Shown piece by piece: positions 43,537-51,909 of a stretch of 64,000 nucleotides of DNA. Source of the DNA: Firmicutes bacterium UBA2058 (GTDB lineage: Bacteria > Bacillota > Clostridia > Tissierellales > Sedimentibacteraceae); NCBI GenBank assembly GCA_002332905.1, contig DDAM01000023.1:58190-122189 (forward strand), written 5' to 3'. Both the position numbers and the translations under genes were made by a program. The notes beneath the pieces were generated by a model, which saw nothing but the letters and a program-made list of their open reading frames with translations, was not told the origin of the DNA and made no database searches. Position 1 is the first letter of the stretch; every line of letters starts with the position of its first letter.

Positions 43537-45516
43537 ATGGCTATAGAAAAAATGGTTTTAATCAAAATTATAGGTTCTCTTAATGATATGCATAAAATTT
43601 TAAAACAATTGATACTATCTGAAAGTGTTCATCTTGATTTTGAGGAAAATAATACCTATGATGATAACTATATGCTACATGAATATGAAGCATTAGTTCC
43701 AGACTCTTACGATTACAAAAAAGTTGACTATGATATTATACGACAAAAATGTAGTGAAATAGAGCAGTCTATTGAAAAGCTTTGTCATGATGCGGGTATA
43801 GAGTTAAAAGTTGATAAAAAGTATATTGATAGTTGTGAATATAGTATTGATGAAGCGCATGAAAACTTAGAGAAAATTCATAATGAGTTGGGTTATAGAC
43901 TTGACGAAATCAATTCAAAAAAGACAAAGATTAATGAACTTTTAGAATTTGAGAAGAAAATGAGCAGTATAGATGATAAAAGTTTGGATTTTAATAGACT
44001 GTCAAATTTGAATTACTTTGATTATGAAGTAGGTACTTTATCTCAAGAAGATAAGGTTAGAATGAAAAGAAATTACGAAAATATCAGTGCTGTTGCACTA
44101 AAAATAGGAATTATTAGATCTTCTATAGAAGATATGTATATAGTAATTTATCCAAAACAGTTTAAAGATGAAAATACAAAACTTCTAAAATCTTTAAATT
44201 GGAATAGGCTTAACGTTCCAGAAGATGTTACAGGTACAGTAGAACAAATGCTTTCACAAGTAGAAGATCAAGTAATCTCTTTATCAAAAGAAGTAGCAAC
44301 CTTTTATAAGGAGATAGAGGAAAATAAAAAGAATAACGAATTATTACTTAATAAAATATATTCAGCAATTAAACTTGAAAAGAGAATATATGAATTAGAA
44401 AAAGATGTAACCTATGGTGAAAATGTGTTTGTTATAAACGCATGGACAAGAGAGGTAGACAAAGATACAATAGAAAATTCTCTTAGAAAGGTAACAGATA
44501 AGTTTGCAATTACACATAAAAGCCCAGATCAAATTGATAAACCTGTTATGCCGCCAACTAAACTTAAAAACAATACTTTTTCTAAACCTTTTGAAACAAT
44601 TGTAAGACTATATGGGCTACCTTCATATTATGAGATAGACCCAACACCTTTTTTATCCATAACATTTTTCTTAATGTTTGGATTAATGTTTGGAGATATA
44701 GGTCAAGGACTAGTATATTTTTTAGCTGGACTTTTAATTATTAAAAAAAGTCAGGTAGCAGGTCAAATATTAGAAAGACTTGGTATTAGTTCAATGATTT
44801 TTGGCTTTGTTTATGGAAGCTTTTTTGGACTTGAAAAGGCAGAGTTGCCATGGCTTCCTAGTCTTATTGGAAGACCTCTTGATCCAAAAAACATAATGCC
44901 AATACTTATAATGGGTGTAGTTTTTGGAGTAATTGTTCTTACAGTATCTTATAGTATAGGAATTTTAAATCATATCAAAAAAAAAAATATTGAAGAAGGA
45001 ATCTTCGGAAAAAATGGATTAATGGGGTATATTTTCTTTATTAGTCTGGTACTAATAGGTGTATGTTTAACAAAAGTTATAAGCTTGCCTATTTGGGTAC
45101 CAGCTACAACATTGATCCTTAGTTTAGTAATTATGATTTTAAAGCAGCCTATAACTCACTTATTTATTGGCAAAAGACCACTTATACATGGAAGTACAGG
45201 CTCATATTTTACAGAAAGCATATTTGAAGGAATAGAAACAATACTTAGTGCTTTAAGTAATGCTATATCATTTATACGTGTTGGTGCATTTGCACTAAAT
45301 CATGCAGGTTTATTTCTAGCATTCTTGGTAATGTCAGAAATGACGTCAAATTTAATCTTAAAGATTTTTATCCTTATACTAGGGAATGTTTTAATACTAA
45401 CTCTAGAGGGATTAGTAGTATTTATTCAAGGTCTAAGACTTGAATATTATGAAATGTTTAGTAAATATTTTAACGGTGATGGGGTTGAATATAACCCAAT
45501 AAAAATAGTTAATTAA
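43537..45516 (+). CDS. ntpI: V-type ATPase subunit I (a subunit)
   Basis: 659 aa. The soluble N-terminal half (1-355) has coiled coils, and the C-terminal half contains about seven membrane helices, including FFLMFGLMFGDIGQGL and the SFIRVGAFALNHAG segment, which carries the essential arginine of the ion path. It is the stator in the membrane, moving H+ or Na+ against the K ring. The start is the ATG at 43537 behind CGGAGGGGAG; the upstream ATG at 43510 lies inside the previous gene without a ribosome site. Confidence 0.93.
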   Translation: MAIEKMVLIKIIGSLNDMHKILKQLILSESVHLDFEENNTYDDNYMLHEYEALVPDSYDYKKVDYDIIRQKCSEIEQSIEKLCHDAGIELKVDKKYIDSCEYSIDEAHENLEKIHNELGYRLDEINSKKTKINELLEFEKKMSSIDDKSLDFNRLSNLNYFDYEVGTLSQEDKVRMKRNYENISAVALKIGIIRSSIEDMYIVIYPKQFKDENTKLLKSLNWNRLNVPEDVTGTVEQMLSQVEDQVISLSKEVATFYKEIEENKKNNELLLNKIYSAIKLEKRIYELEKDVTYGENVFVINAWTREVDKDTIENSLRKVTDKFAITHKSPDQIDKPVMPPTKLKNNTFSKPFETIVRLYGLPSYYEIDPTPFLSITFFLMFGLMFGDIGQGLVYFLAGLLIIKKSQVAGQILERLGISSMIFGFVYGSFFGLEKAELPWLPSLIGRPLDPKNIMPILIMGVVFGVIVLTVSYSIGILNHIKKKNIEEGIFGKNGLMGYIFFISLVLIGVCLTKVISLPIWVPATTLILSLVIMILKQPITHLFIGKRPLIHGSTGSYFTESIFEGIETILSALSNAISFIRVGAFALNHAGLFLAFLVMSEMTSNLILKIFILILGNVLILTLEGLVVFIQGLRLEYYEMFSKYFNGDGVEYNPIKIVN

Positions 45517-45555
45517 AATTATTGTGGCGCTGTGAAAGGCGTAATGGAGGTTATT
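45517..45555 (+). repeat. Intra-operon hairpin module (copy E)
   Basis: GCGCT-GTGAAA-GGCGT followed by AATGGAGGTTATTATG, directly before the K subunit ATG. It has the same layout as the junctions at 30932 and 46391. Confidence 0.65.
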
Positions 45556-45990
45556 ATGCAATTATTATTATTATTGTTAGCAATTTTAGTTTCAGTAGGA
45601 ACAGTATTATATGGTAAAAAAGCTTATAAGGAAAAGAAACAGGGTAATGTTAAAAAGTATGTTCTAGCTTCAGTTTCAGTATTTGGAATGATAGCAGTAG
45701 GAATGATTATATCAGCAATGTTTGGTAAAAACGTATTTGCTGAGGTAGCAGGAGCTGCCGCAGGTGCTGGCTTAACTCTTGGTGATGGCTTTAAATATTT
45801 AGCGGCATCACTTAGTACAGGTCTAGCAACAATTGGTACTGGTGTAGCAGTTGGTTCAGTTGGTTCAGCTGCAATTGGCGCAGTTACAGAGGACTCATCA
45901 ATACTAGGTAAAACATTAATATTTGTTGGTATGGCAGAAGGTATAGCAATATATGGTATGATTATTTCTATATTAATTCTATTTGTATAG
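45556..45990 (+). CDS. ntpK: V-type ATPase subunit K (proteolipid ring subunit)
   Basis: 144 aa with four hydrophobic segments (about 1-20, 36-55, 77-105, 115-144). The ion-binding glutamate lies in GMAEGIAIYG in the last helix, and the glycine-rich helix is TGLATIGTGVAVGSVGSAA. The first hairpin has no corresponding carboxylate, so each protomer carries one ion site per four helices, as in other V-type rings. The start is the ATG at 45556 behind TGGAGG. H+ versus Na+ specificity cannot be settled by eye. Confidence 0.9.
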   Translation: MQLLLLLLAILVSVGTVLYGKKAYKEKKQGNVKKYVLASVSVFGMIAVGMIISAMFGKNVFAEVAGAAAGAGLTLGDGFKYLAASLSTGLATIGTGVAVGSVGSAAIGAVTEDSSILGKTLIFVGMAEGIAIYGMIISILILFV

Positions 45991-46045
45991 AAAGAGTGAA
46001 GAAAAACTTTTGTAATGCCGTGAAGCGGCATAATGTGAGGAAATT
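45991..46045 (+). repeat. Intra-operon hairpin module (copy F)
   Basis: After the K stop: AGAGTGAAG, then ATGCCG-TGAAG-CGGCAT (46015-46031) followed by AATGTGAGGAAATTATG. Nearly identical to the last module of copy D at 38048-38064 on the other strand. Confidence 0.75.
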
Positions 46046-46354
46046 ATGAAATCATTTTTGATTAGTGATAATAGAGATACCTTTGTTGGTATGAGACTTG
46101 CCGGTGTAAATGGTATTATTATACACAGCAACGAAGAAGCATCTGAAGCAATAAAAAAATATATAGATAATGATGATATAGGAGTTCTTATTTTAACTGA
46201 AAAAGTTGTTGATATGGTAAAAGATGAAGTTATGGAACTCAAATTAAAGTGTAAGAAACCCTTAATTATTGAAATTCCAGATAGACACGGTACAACAAGA
46301 GGTTATGATTTGATATCAACTTATATTAGGGAGTCTGTCGGTATTAAGATGTAA
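46046..46354 (+). CDS. ntpG: V-type ATPase subunit F
   Basis: 102 aa, size and pattern of the central-stalk subunit F (NtpG in Enterococcus): MKSFLISDNRDTFVGMRLAG, DDIGVLILTEKV and the C-terminal helix ending RESVGIKM. It forms the rotating shaft with subunit D. It lies between hairpin modules F and G; ATG behind TGTGAGG. Confidence 0.9.
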   Translation: MKSFLISDNRDTFVGMRLAGVNGIIIHSNEEASEAIKKYIDNDDIGVLILTEKVVDMVKDEVMELKLKCKKPLIIEIPDRHGTTRGYDLISTYIRESVGIKM

Positions 46355-46422
46355 AAAGAGTGAAGATAAAACACTCTTCATGAAGGGTTGTGACTCTGTG
46401 AAATCGGGTAATGGAGGTAACT
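46355..46422 (+). repeat. Intra-operon hairpin module (copy G)
   Basis: AAGAGTG/CACTCTT (46356-46362 with 46372-46378) overlapping the F stop region, then ACTCT-GTGAAAT-CGGGT (about 46392-46408) followed by AATGGAGGTAACTATG. Confidence 0.7.
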
Positions 46423-47064
46423 ATGGTAACTATTGAGCAGAAGGTGCTTTTGTTTTCAAAGCTAATAGATCAACTTATGAATACTCAATTTAAGGAAGGA
46501 CTTAAAAACTTAGAGGAAGAGTATAGTGGAAAGCTTGAAAAAAATAAAAAAGATACTGATTTAGAAGTTAAAAAAATAATTAATAGTGCTAATAAAAAAA
46601 GAGATTTAGAAATCTCAAGAGCATATAGTAGTTTAAAAATAAATGAAAAAAGAGAATATATGCTTGCAAAGGAAAAATGCTTTAATAATTTTATGGATAG
46701 TTTAAAAGCATATATTGATGGATTTATCAAAAGTGATATATATAAGGACTATTTGTTAAAGCTTGTAAATGAACTTAACTTAGAAAAAAAGCATTTGAAT
46801 AACATAAGTATGTATGTGACTGATAATGATTACAACAAATATTCTGATATATTGAATAAGGCGTTAAAAGATTTGGGATATAATGATGATAATTATAAAA
46901 TTGCTGTTGCAAAAGATAAAATAATTGGTGGTTTTGTAGTTGAAGATAATATTGAAAAATTAAGAATTGATTTATCAATTAAATCATTATTAGATGAAAA
47001 CAAACCTTATATTATGCAGATATTATTTGAAGCATTAGAGGAAGGTGAACTTAACAATGAATAA
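46423..47064 (+). CDS. ntpE: V-type ATPase subunit E
   Basis: 213 aa. Long charged N-terminal helix (about 1-100, rich in K and E) and a C-terminal globular domain (about 105-210) with IAVAKDKIIGGFVVED, the typical subunit E end. It forms the peripheral stalk with subunit G/H. The start is the ATG at 46423 behind TGGAGG. It overlaps the A subunit gene by 8 nt, implying translational coupling. Confidence 0.9.
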   Translation: MVTIEQKVLLFSKLIDQLMNTQFKEGLKNLEEEYSGKLEKNKKDTDLEVKKIINSANKKRDLEISRAYSSLKINEKREYMLAKEKCFNNFMDSLKAYIDGFIKSDIYKDYLLKLVNELNLEKKHLNNISMYVTDNDYNKYSDILNKALKDLGYNDDNYKIAVAKDKIIGGFVVEDNIEKLRIDLSIKSLLDENKPYIMQILFEALEEGELNNE

Positions 47065-48826
47065 TAACGAGGGGTTAGTTAAGGTTATTAATGGTCCTGT
47101 AGTAAAGGGTATTAACATGAGCTCATTTAAGGTTAATGAAATGGTTACTGTAGGTGAGAAAAAGCTTATTGGTGAAGTTGTTTCATTAAATGTGGATGAA
47201 GCTACAATACAGGTTTATGAAGAAACTGAAGGTCTTCGCTCAGGCGAAAAAATTTATTCAACTGGTACTCCACTTTCAGTAACATTAGGACCTGGAATGA
47301 TTGGAAATATCTTTGATGGTATACAAAGACCTCTAGAATATATACAAGAGCTATCTCAAGATTTTATACCTGAAGGTATAGGCTTAGTTTCAATAAATGA
47401 TAAGAAAGAATGGAACACAGAAATTGTTGCTAAACATGGTGACTATTTAACTCAAGGTATGGTTTATGCTACTGTTCAAGAAACAGAAAGTATTTTACAT
47501 AGACTTATGGTTCCATATAATATAAGCGGTAAGGTAGTTGAAACAAAAGAAAGCGGCAGCTACAAATTAAATGATACTATTGTCGTGTTGGAACAGGACA
47601 ATGGTGAAAACATTAATCTTAGTTTGTGTACAAAGTGGCCTGTAAGAAGACCTAGACCTATTGAAAAAAGAATACCTATATATAAACCACTTATTACTGG
47701 TCAAAGGGTAATAGACACCTTTTATCCAGTTGCAAAAGGTGGAACAGTAGGCTTGCCAGGTGGATTTGGTACTGGAAAAACCGTTACTCAGCACCAATTT
47801 GCTAAATGGAGCGATGCTGATATCATAGTTTATATTGGCTGCGGAGAACGTGGAAATGAAATGACAGATGTTTTAGAGGAATTTCCGAGCTTAATAGATC
47901 CAAGAACGAATAGACCTTTGATGGAAAGAACAATATTAATAGCTAATACATCAAATATGCCAGTTGCAGCTAGAGAGGCAAGCATTTATACAGGTATAAC
48001 TATGGCAGAATATTATAGAGATATGGGTTATGATGTAGCCATAATGGCTGACTCTACATCAAGGTGGGCAGAGGCTTTACGTGAGATATCGGGACGTCTT
48101 GAGGAAATGCCTGCTGAGGAAGGATATCCAGCATATTTGCCTTCAAGATTGGCAGAGTTTTACGAAAGAGCGGGATGTGTTAAAACACTAGGTGGCAGTG
48201 AGGCTAGTGTAACAATAATTGGTGCTGTTTCACCGCCAGGCGGTGATTTTTCTGAGCCTGTTACTGAAAACACAAAAAGATTTGTTACTGCTTTTTTAGC
48301 ACTAGACAAAAAACTTGCATATGCTAGGCACTATCCAGCTATAAACTATTTAACTAGCTATAGTGGATATGCAGTAATGCTAAAGGATTGGTACGATAAA
48401 AATGTATCTCCCGAAATGATGGAGCTTCGTGCAAAGATGATAAAGCTTTTGCAGGAGGAAGAAAAGCTTAATGAAATAGTTCAGCTTGTTGGAGAGGATG
48501 TTTTGCCAAATGACCAAGCATTAGTATTAGAAATAGCTAGAATTATTAAAAAGGGATTTTTACAGCAAAATGCTCTACACAAGGAAGATAGCTATGTTGT
48601 ATTGATGAAACAATATAAAATGTTAAAGGTTATAGATACATTATATGAAAACGCACTAAGCTGCATAAAAATGGGTATACCAATTTCAACAATAAAAGAA
48701 CAGCAAGTTATTCAAGAAGTTTTAAAAATGAAATATGATATTCCAAATGATAGTCTTTCGTTGATAGATGAATTATCAGACAAAATTATTAAAGCATATG
48801 GAGATTTAAGACAAAAATATGAATAA
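47057..48826 (+). CDS. ntpA: V-type ATPase catalytic subunit A
   Basis: 589 aa. Walker A GGFGTGKT at 235-242, the A-type insertion (about 110-200) that separates V- from F-type subunits, and YIGCGERGNEM with the catalytic glutamate. SRWAEALREISGRLEEMP and the C-terminal helical domain are complete. It hydrolyses or makes ATP in the A3B3 head. The start is the ATG at 47057 behind GAAGGTG, within the end of the E gene. Confidence 0.96.
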   Translation: MNNNEGLVKVINGPVVKGINMSSFKVNEMVTVGEKKLIGEVVSLNVDEATIQVYEETEGLRSGEKIYSTGTPLSVTLGPGMIGNIFDGIQRPLEYIQELSQDFIPEGIGLVSINDKKEWNTEIVAKHGDYLTQGMVYATVQETESILHRLMVPYNISGKVVETKESGSYKLNDTIVVLEQDNGENINLSLCTKWPVRRPRPIEKRIPIYKPLITGQRVIDTFYPVAKGGTVGLPGGFGTGKTVTQHQFAKWSDADIIVYIGCGERGNEMTDVLEEFPSLIDPRTNRPLMERTILIANTSNMPVAAREASIYTGITMAEYYRDMGYDVAIMADSTSRWAEALREISGRLEEMPAEEGYPAYLPSRLAEFYERAGCVKTLGGSEASVTIIGAVSPPGGDFSEPVTENTKRFVTAFLALDKKLAYARHYPAINYLTSYSGYAVMLKDWYDKNVSPEMMELRAKMIKLLQEEEKLNEIVQLVGEDVLPNDQALVLEIARIIKKGFLQQNALHKEDSYVVLMKQYKMLKVIDTLYENALSCIKMGIPISTIKEQQVIQEVLKMKYDIPNDSLSLIDELSDKIIKAYGDLRQKYE

Positions 48827-48914
48827 AGTTAAAGAGTAAAGAAAAAAGCGCTCTTCACAGAGTGAAAAACATTTCACTCTTTAACTCTAATATTACAGCG
48901 TAATAGAGGTAATT
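48827..48914 (+). repeat. Intra-operon hairpin modules (copy H)
   Basis: AGAGTGAAA/TTTCACTCT, a 9-bp stem at 48859-48867 with 48872-48880, preceded by an AGAGTAAAG..CTCTTCAC segment and followed by CAGCGTAATAGAGGTAATTATG-like sequence at the B subunit start. Confidence 0.7.
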
Positions 48915-50288
48915 ATGAAAAAAGAATATTTGAAATTAGAACGTGTTGAAGGTCCTTTAATTGTACTTTCTAATGTTAAAGATGTTTCCTACGGCGAAGT
49001 AGTAGATATCAAAATGAACAATGAAAATACAAGAAAAGGGAAAATAATTAAAATAGATGGAGATAAGGTTATAATACAAGTATTTGAAGGTACATCTGGT
49101 ATTTCAACAGATAATTCATCAGTAAAATTTACTGGAGAGCCTTTATCTATTCCATTATCCAAAGAGGTATTAGGTAGAACCTTCAATGGAGTAGGTGAGC
49201 CTATAGACGGTATGTATCAAATTGTATCATCACACAAAGAAAATATAAACGGACGTCCTATAAATCCAGTTGCTCGTAAATACCCTAGAAACTTTATACA
49301 AACAGGTATTTCTTCCATTGATGCTCTAATGACACTTATTAGAGGACAAAAATTGCCTATTTTTTCTGGAAATGGTATAGCTCATAATGATTTAGCTGTA
49401 CAGATAGTTAAGCAGGCTAAAATTGAAGGTGCCACTAAAGACAATTTTGCTATTGTTTTTGGTGCCATGGGTGTTAGACATGATGATGCGGATTACTTTA
49501 TAAAAAGCTTTCAAAATTCTGGAGTACTAGATCATGTAGTTATGTACATAAATACTGCTGATGCTCCTATAGTTGAAAGAATTGCAACTCCAAAATGTGC
49601 CTTAACAGCTGCTGAATATCTTGCATTTGAATGCAATATGCATGTTTTAGTTATATTGACAGATATGACTAGCTATGCTGAGGCACTTCGTGAGATATCA
49701 TCAGCAAAAGAGGAAGTACCGTCACGTAAGGGATATCCAGGATATTTGTATAGTGATTTATCAACTATATATGAAAGAGCCGGTATGCTAAAATCAAAAG
49801 ATGGCTCGATTACGCTTATTCCAATATTAACAATGCCTAATGATGATATAACTCATCCTATACCTGATTTAACAGGATTTATCACTGAAGGGCAGATTGT
49901 TTTAAACAGAGAGTTTAATCAAAAGAACATTTATCCTCCTGTTGACATATTACCATCATTATCAAGACTTATGAAGGATGGTATAGGAGATGAATATACA
50001 AGAGAAGACCATGCTGACTTATCAAGTCAAATATTTGCAGCATACTCGAAAGTTCAAGACGTAAAAAGCTTAGCTCAAATTATAGGTGAAGATGATTTAA
50101 GTGATATTGATAAGCTTTATTTGAAATTTGGCAGAGAACTTGAAGGTAGGTTTATATCACAGAGCAATGATGAGAATAGAAGTATAATAGAAACTCTAGA
50201 TTTGGGCTGGGAAATATTATCCATATTGCCAGCTAGTGAGCTTGACCGTATGAAGACTGAAATGATAGAAAAATATTATAGAAAATAG
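48915..50288 (+). CDS. ntpB: V-type ATPase subunit B (non-catalytic)
   Basis: 457 aa, with SGNGIAHNDLAVQI at the position of the phosphate loop, which lacks the Walker lysine, as expected for the non-catalytic subunit. FGAMGVRHDDADYF, LTDMTSYAEALREISSAKEEVP and SLSRLMKDGIG are family marks. It alternates with subunit A in the hexameric head. ATG behind AGAGG. The D gene follows after 16 nt. Confidence 0.96.
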   Translation: MKKEYLKLERVEGPLIVLSNVKDVSYGEVVDIKMNNENTRKGKIIKIDGDKVIIQVFEGTSGISTDNSSVKFTGEPLSIPLSKEVLGRTFNGVGEPIDGMYQIVSSHKENINGRPINPVARKYPRNFIQTGISSIDALMTLIRGQKLPIFSGNGIAHNDLAVQIVKQAKIEGATKDNFAIVFGAMGVRHDDADYFIKSFQNSGVLDHVVMYINTADAPIVERIATPKCALTAAEYLAFECNMHVLVILTDMTSYAEALREISSAKEEVPSRKGYPGYLYSDLSTIYERAGMLKSKDGSITLIPILTMPNDDITHPIPDLTGFITEGQIVLNREFNQKNIYPPVDILPSLSRLMKDGIGDEYTREDHADLSSQIFAAYSKVQDVKSLAQIIGEDDLSDIDKLYLKFGRELEGRFISQSNDENRSIIETLDLGWEILSILPASELDRMKTEMIEKYYRK

Positions 50289-50304
50289 AGGAATAGAGGT
50301 AAAT

Positions 50305-50922
50305 ATGGCTGTTTTAATTGCACCTACTAAGTCTAATTTGATAAAAGCAAAATCATCTTTACAGCTATCAAAAAAAGGCTTTGAGCTTCTAGATAAAAAA
50401 CGTAATGTTTTAATTAAGGAAATGATGGATTTTGTTAATAAATCAAAGAACATTCAAACGGAAATATATGATACTATAGCTAAAGCTTATGAATCCTTAC
50501 AAATTGCTAATATAATTTTAGGAGTTAAGGATGTTGAGGATATATCCTATAGTGTTCCCGATGATGAGTCCTTTGAGCTTTTGTTGAAAAGTGTAATGGG
50601 TGTAGACATTCCAACAATTAAATATCAAAAGCATGATGTAATTCCAACCTATGGATTTTTTTATACAAATTCAGCATTAGATGCAGCAAGAGTAAATTTT
50701 AATGAAGTAAAATATAAAATTTATAAGTTAGCAGAAATCGAAAACTCAATATTTAAGCTAGCTAAGGAAATAGAGAAAACGCAAAAAAGAACAAACGCTT
50801 TACAACATATTCAAATACCAAAGTATAAGGAACAGGTGAAATACATTCAAGAGGTATTAGAAGAAAAGGAAAGAGAAGACTTTTTTAGGCTTAAAAAATT
50901 AAAGAGTAAAAAGAAGAAATAG
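50305..50922 (+). CDS. ntpD: V-type ATPase subunit D
   Basis: 205 aa, long antiparallel coiled coil: the N-terminal helix begins APTKSNLIKAKSSLQLSKKGFELLDKKRNVL and the C-terminal helix contains KTQKRTNALQHIQIPKYKEQVKYI. It is the central rotor shaft. The last gene of the operon, followed by a terminator at 50990. The C-terminus is basic (KKLKSKKKK). Confidence 0.95.
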   Translation: MAVLIAPTKSNLIKAKSSLQLSKKGFELLDKKRNVLIKEMMDFVNKSKNIQTEIYDTIAKAYESLQIANIILGVKDVEDISYSVPDDESFELLLKSVMGVDIPTIKYQKHDVIPTYGFFYTNSALDAARVNFNEVKYKIYKLAEIENSIFKLAKEIEKTQKRTNALQHIQIPKYKEQVKYIQEVLEEKEREDFFRLKKLKSKKKK

Positions 50923-50989
50923 CTTTAATGGTAAATTGCTTAATACAGGATGTTAAATTTTAAAATATAAATTTAAGGTAATATATATA

Positions 50990-51020
50990 AAGAGCACTGG
51001 TATGTTAGTGCTCTTTTTTG
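50990..51020 (+). terminator. Terminator of the V-ATPase operon
   Basis: AAGAGCACT/AGTGCTCTT perfect 9-bp stem with an 8-nt loop, then TTTT. Confidence 0.92.
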
Positions 51021-51032
51021 CTTTATAACTAC

Positions 51033-51061
51033 TTGACATTTACTATATGTCAAAATATCAG
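51033..51061 (+). promoter_or_regulatory. Promoter overlapped by a dyad operator
   Basis: TTGACA (51033-51038), 17 nt, TATCAG (51056-51061). The inverted repeat TTGACAT-N7-ATGTCAA (51033-51053) covers the -35 box and spacer. A second dyad, CTCAAGCATTGCTTGAG, lies at 51130-51146 in the leader. No regulator gene is adjacent. Confidence 0.55.
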
Positions 51062-51192
51062 AATGAAATGTAATAATACAAGGTAAATCTTATTTACTTT
51101 TTATAAATATTGTGATATAATATTAAATGACTCAAGCATTGCTTGAGACTATGATAAATCAAATTATTAAATTTAAAGGGAGAGTTTTTGAC

Positions 51193-51909
51193 ATGGAATT
51201 GTTGCTTAATAATATAACCAAATCCTTTGAAAGCAAGGAAGTTCTAAAGGATATAACATTTAGCTTTCAAAAAGGAAAGATTTACGGCTTACTAGGTAGG
51301 AATGGTGCAGGAAAAACTACATTATTTAATTGCCTAAGTGAAGAAATATTACCAGATAGCGGTACTACAAATATTATAGATGATGATGGGATAAAAAAAG
51401 AACTTAAAACAGAGGAAATTGGTTATGTTTTCTCAACGCCAATTTTACCTGATTTTTTAACTGGTTATGAGTTTATCAAGTTTTTTATGGATATAAATAA
51501 GGGTAAGATTAAGGATAATAAAACTATAGATGATTACTTTGATATGGTTAAATTAGCTAAGAATGATAGACATAGACTTATAAAGGGATATTCTCACGGC
51601 ATGAAAAACAAGGTTCAGATGCTATGCTTTATTATAGCTAAGCCACCTGTTATTTTACTGGACGAACCGTTAACATCCTTTGATGTTGTAGTAGCGCTTG
51701 AAATAAAAGAGCTTATTAAGAGCATGAAGGATGATCATATTATTATTTTTTCAACACATATTTTACAACTGGCAACTGATTTATGTGATGAGCTGGTAAT
51801 ATTAAGTGAAGGAACGCTTAAGCAAATAGATCATGAAATGCTAAAAAGCAAAAACTTTGAAGCTGAAATTATTGAACTGTTAAGGGATGAGAATGGACAT
51901 GATAAATAA
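51193..51909 (+). CDS. ABC-2 type transporter ATP-binding protein
   Basis: 238 aa. Walker A GRNGAGKTT, Walker B VILLDEPLTSFDV and switch histidine FSTHILQ are present; the signature is YSHGMKNK, a variant common in this ATPase group. The start is the ATG at 51193 behind AAAGGGAGAG; an in-frame ATG at 51127 sits on the dyad element and is less likely. It overlaps the following membrane protein gene and forms a transporter with it. Substrate unknown. Confidence 0.88.
   Translation: MELLLNNITKSFESKEVLKDITFSFQKGKIYGLLGRNGAGKTTLFNCLSEEILPDSGTTNIIDDDGIKKELKTEEIGYVFSTPILPDFLTGYEFIKFFMDINKGKIKDNKTIDDYFDMVKLAKNDRHRLIKGYSHGMKNKVQMLCFIIAKPPVILLDEPLTSFDVVVALEIKELIKSMKDDHIIIFSTHILQLATDLCDELVILSEGTLKQIDHEMLKSKNFEAEIIELLRDENGHDK

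Noticed and set aside
51127..51192. Upstream start of the ABC ATPase
   Set aside because: It begins on a dyad element, lacks a ribosome site, and the family N-terminus begins at 51193.
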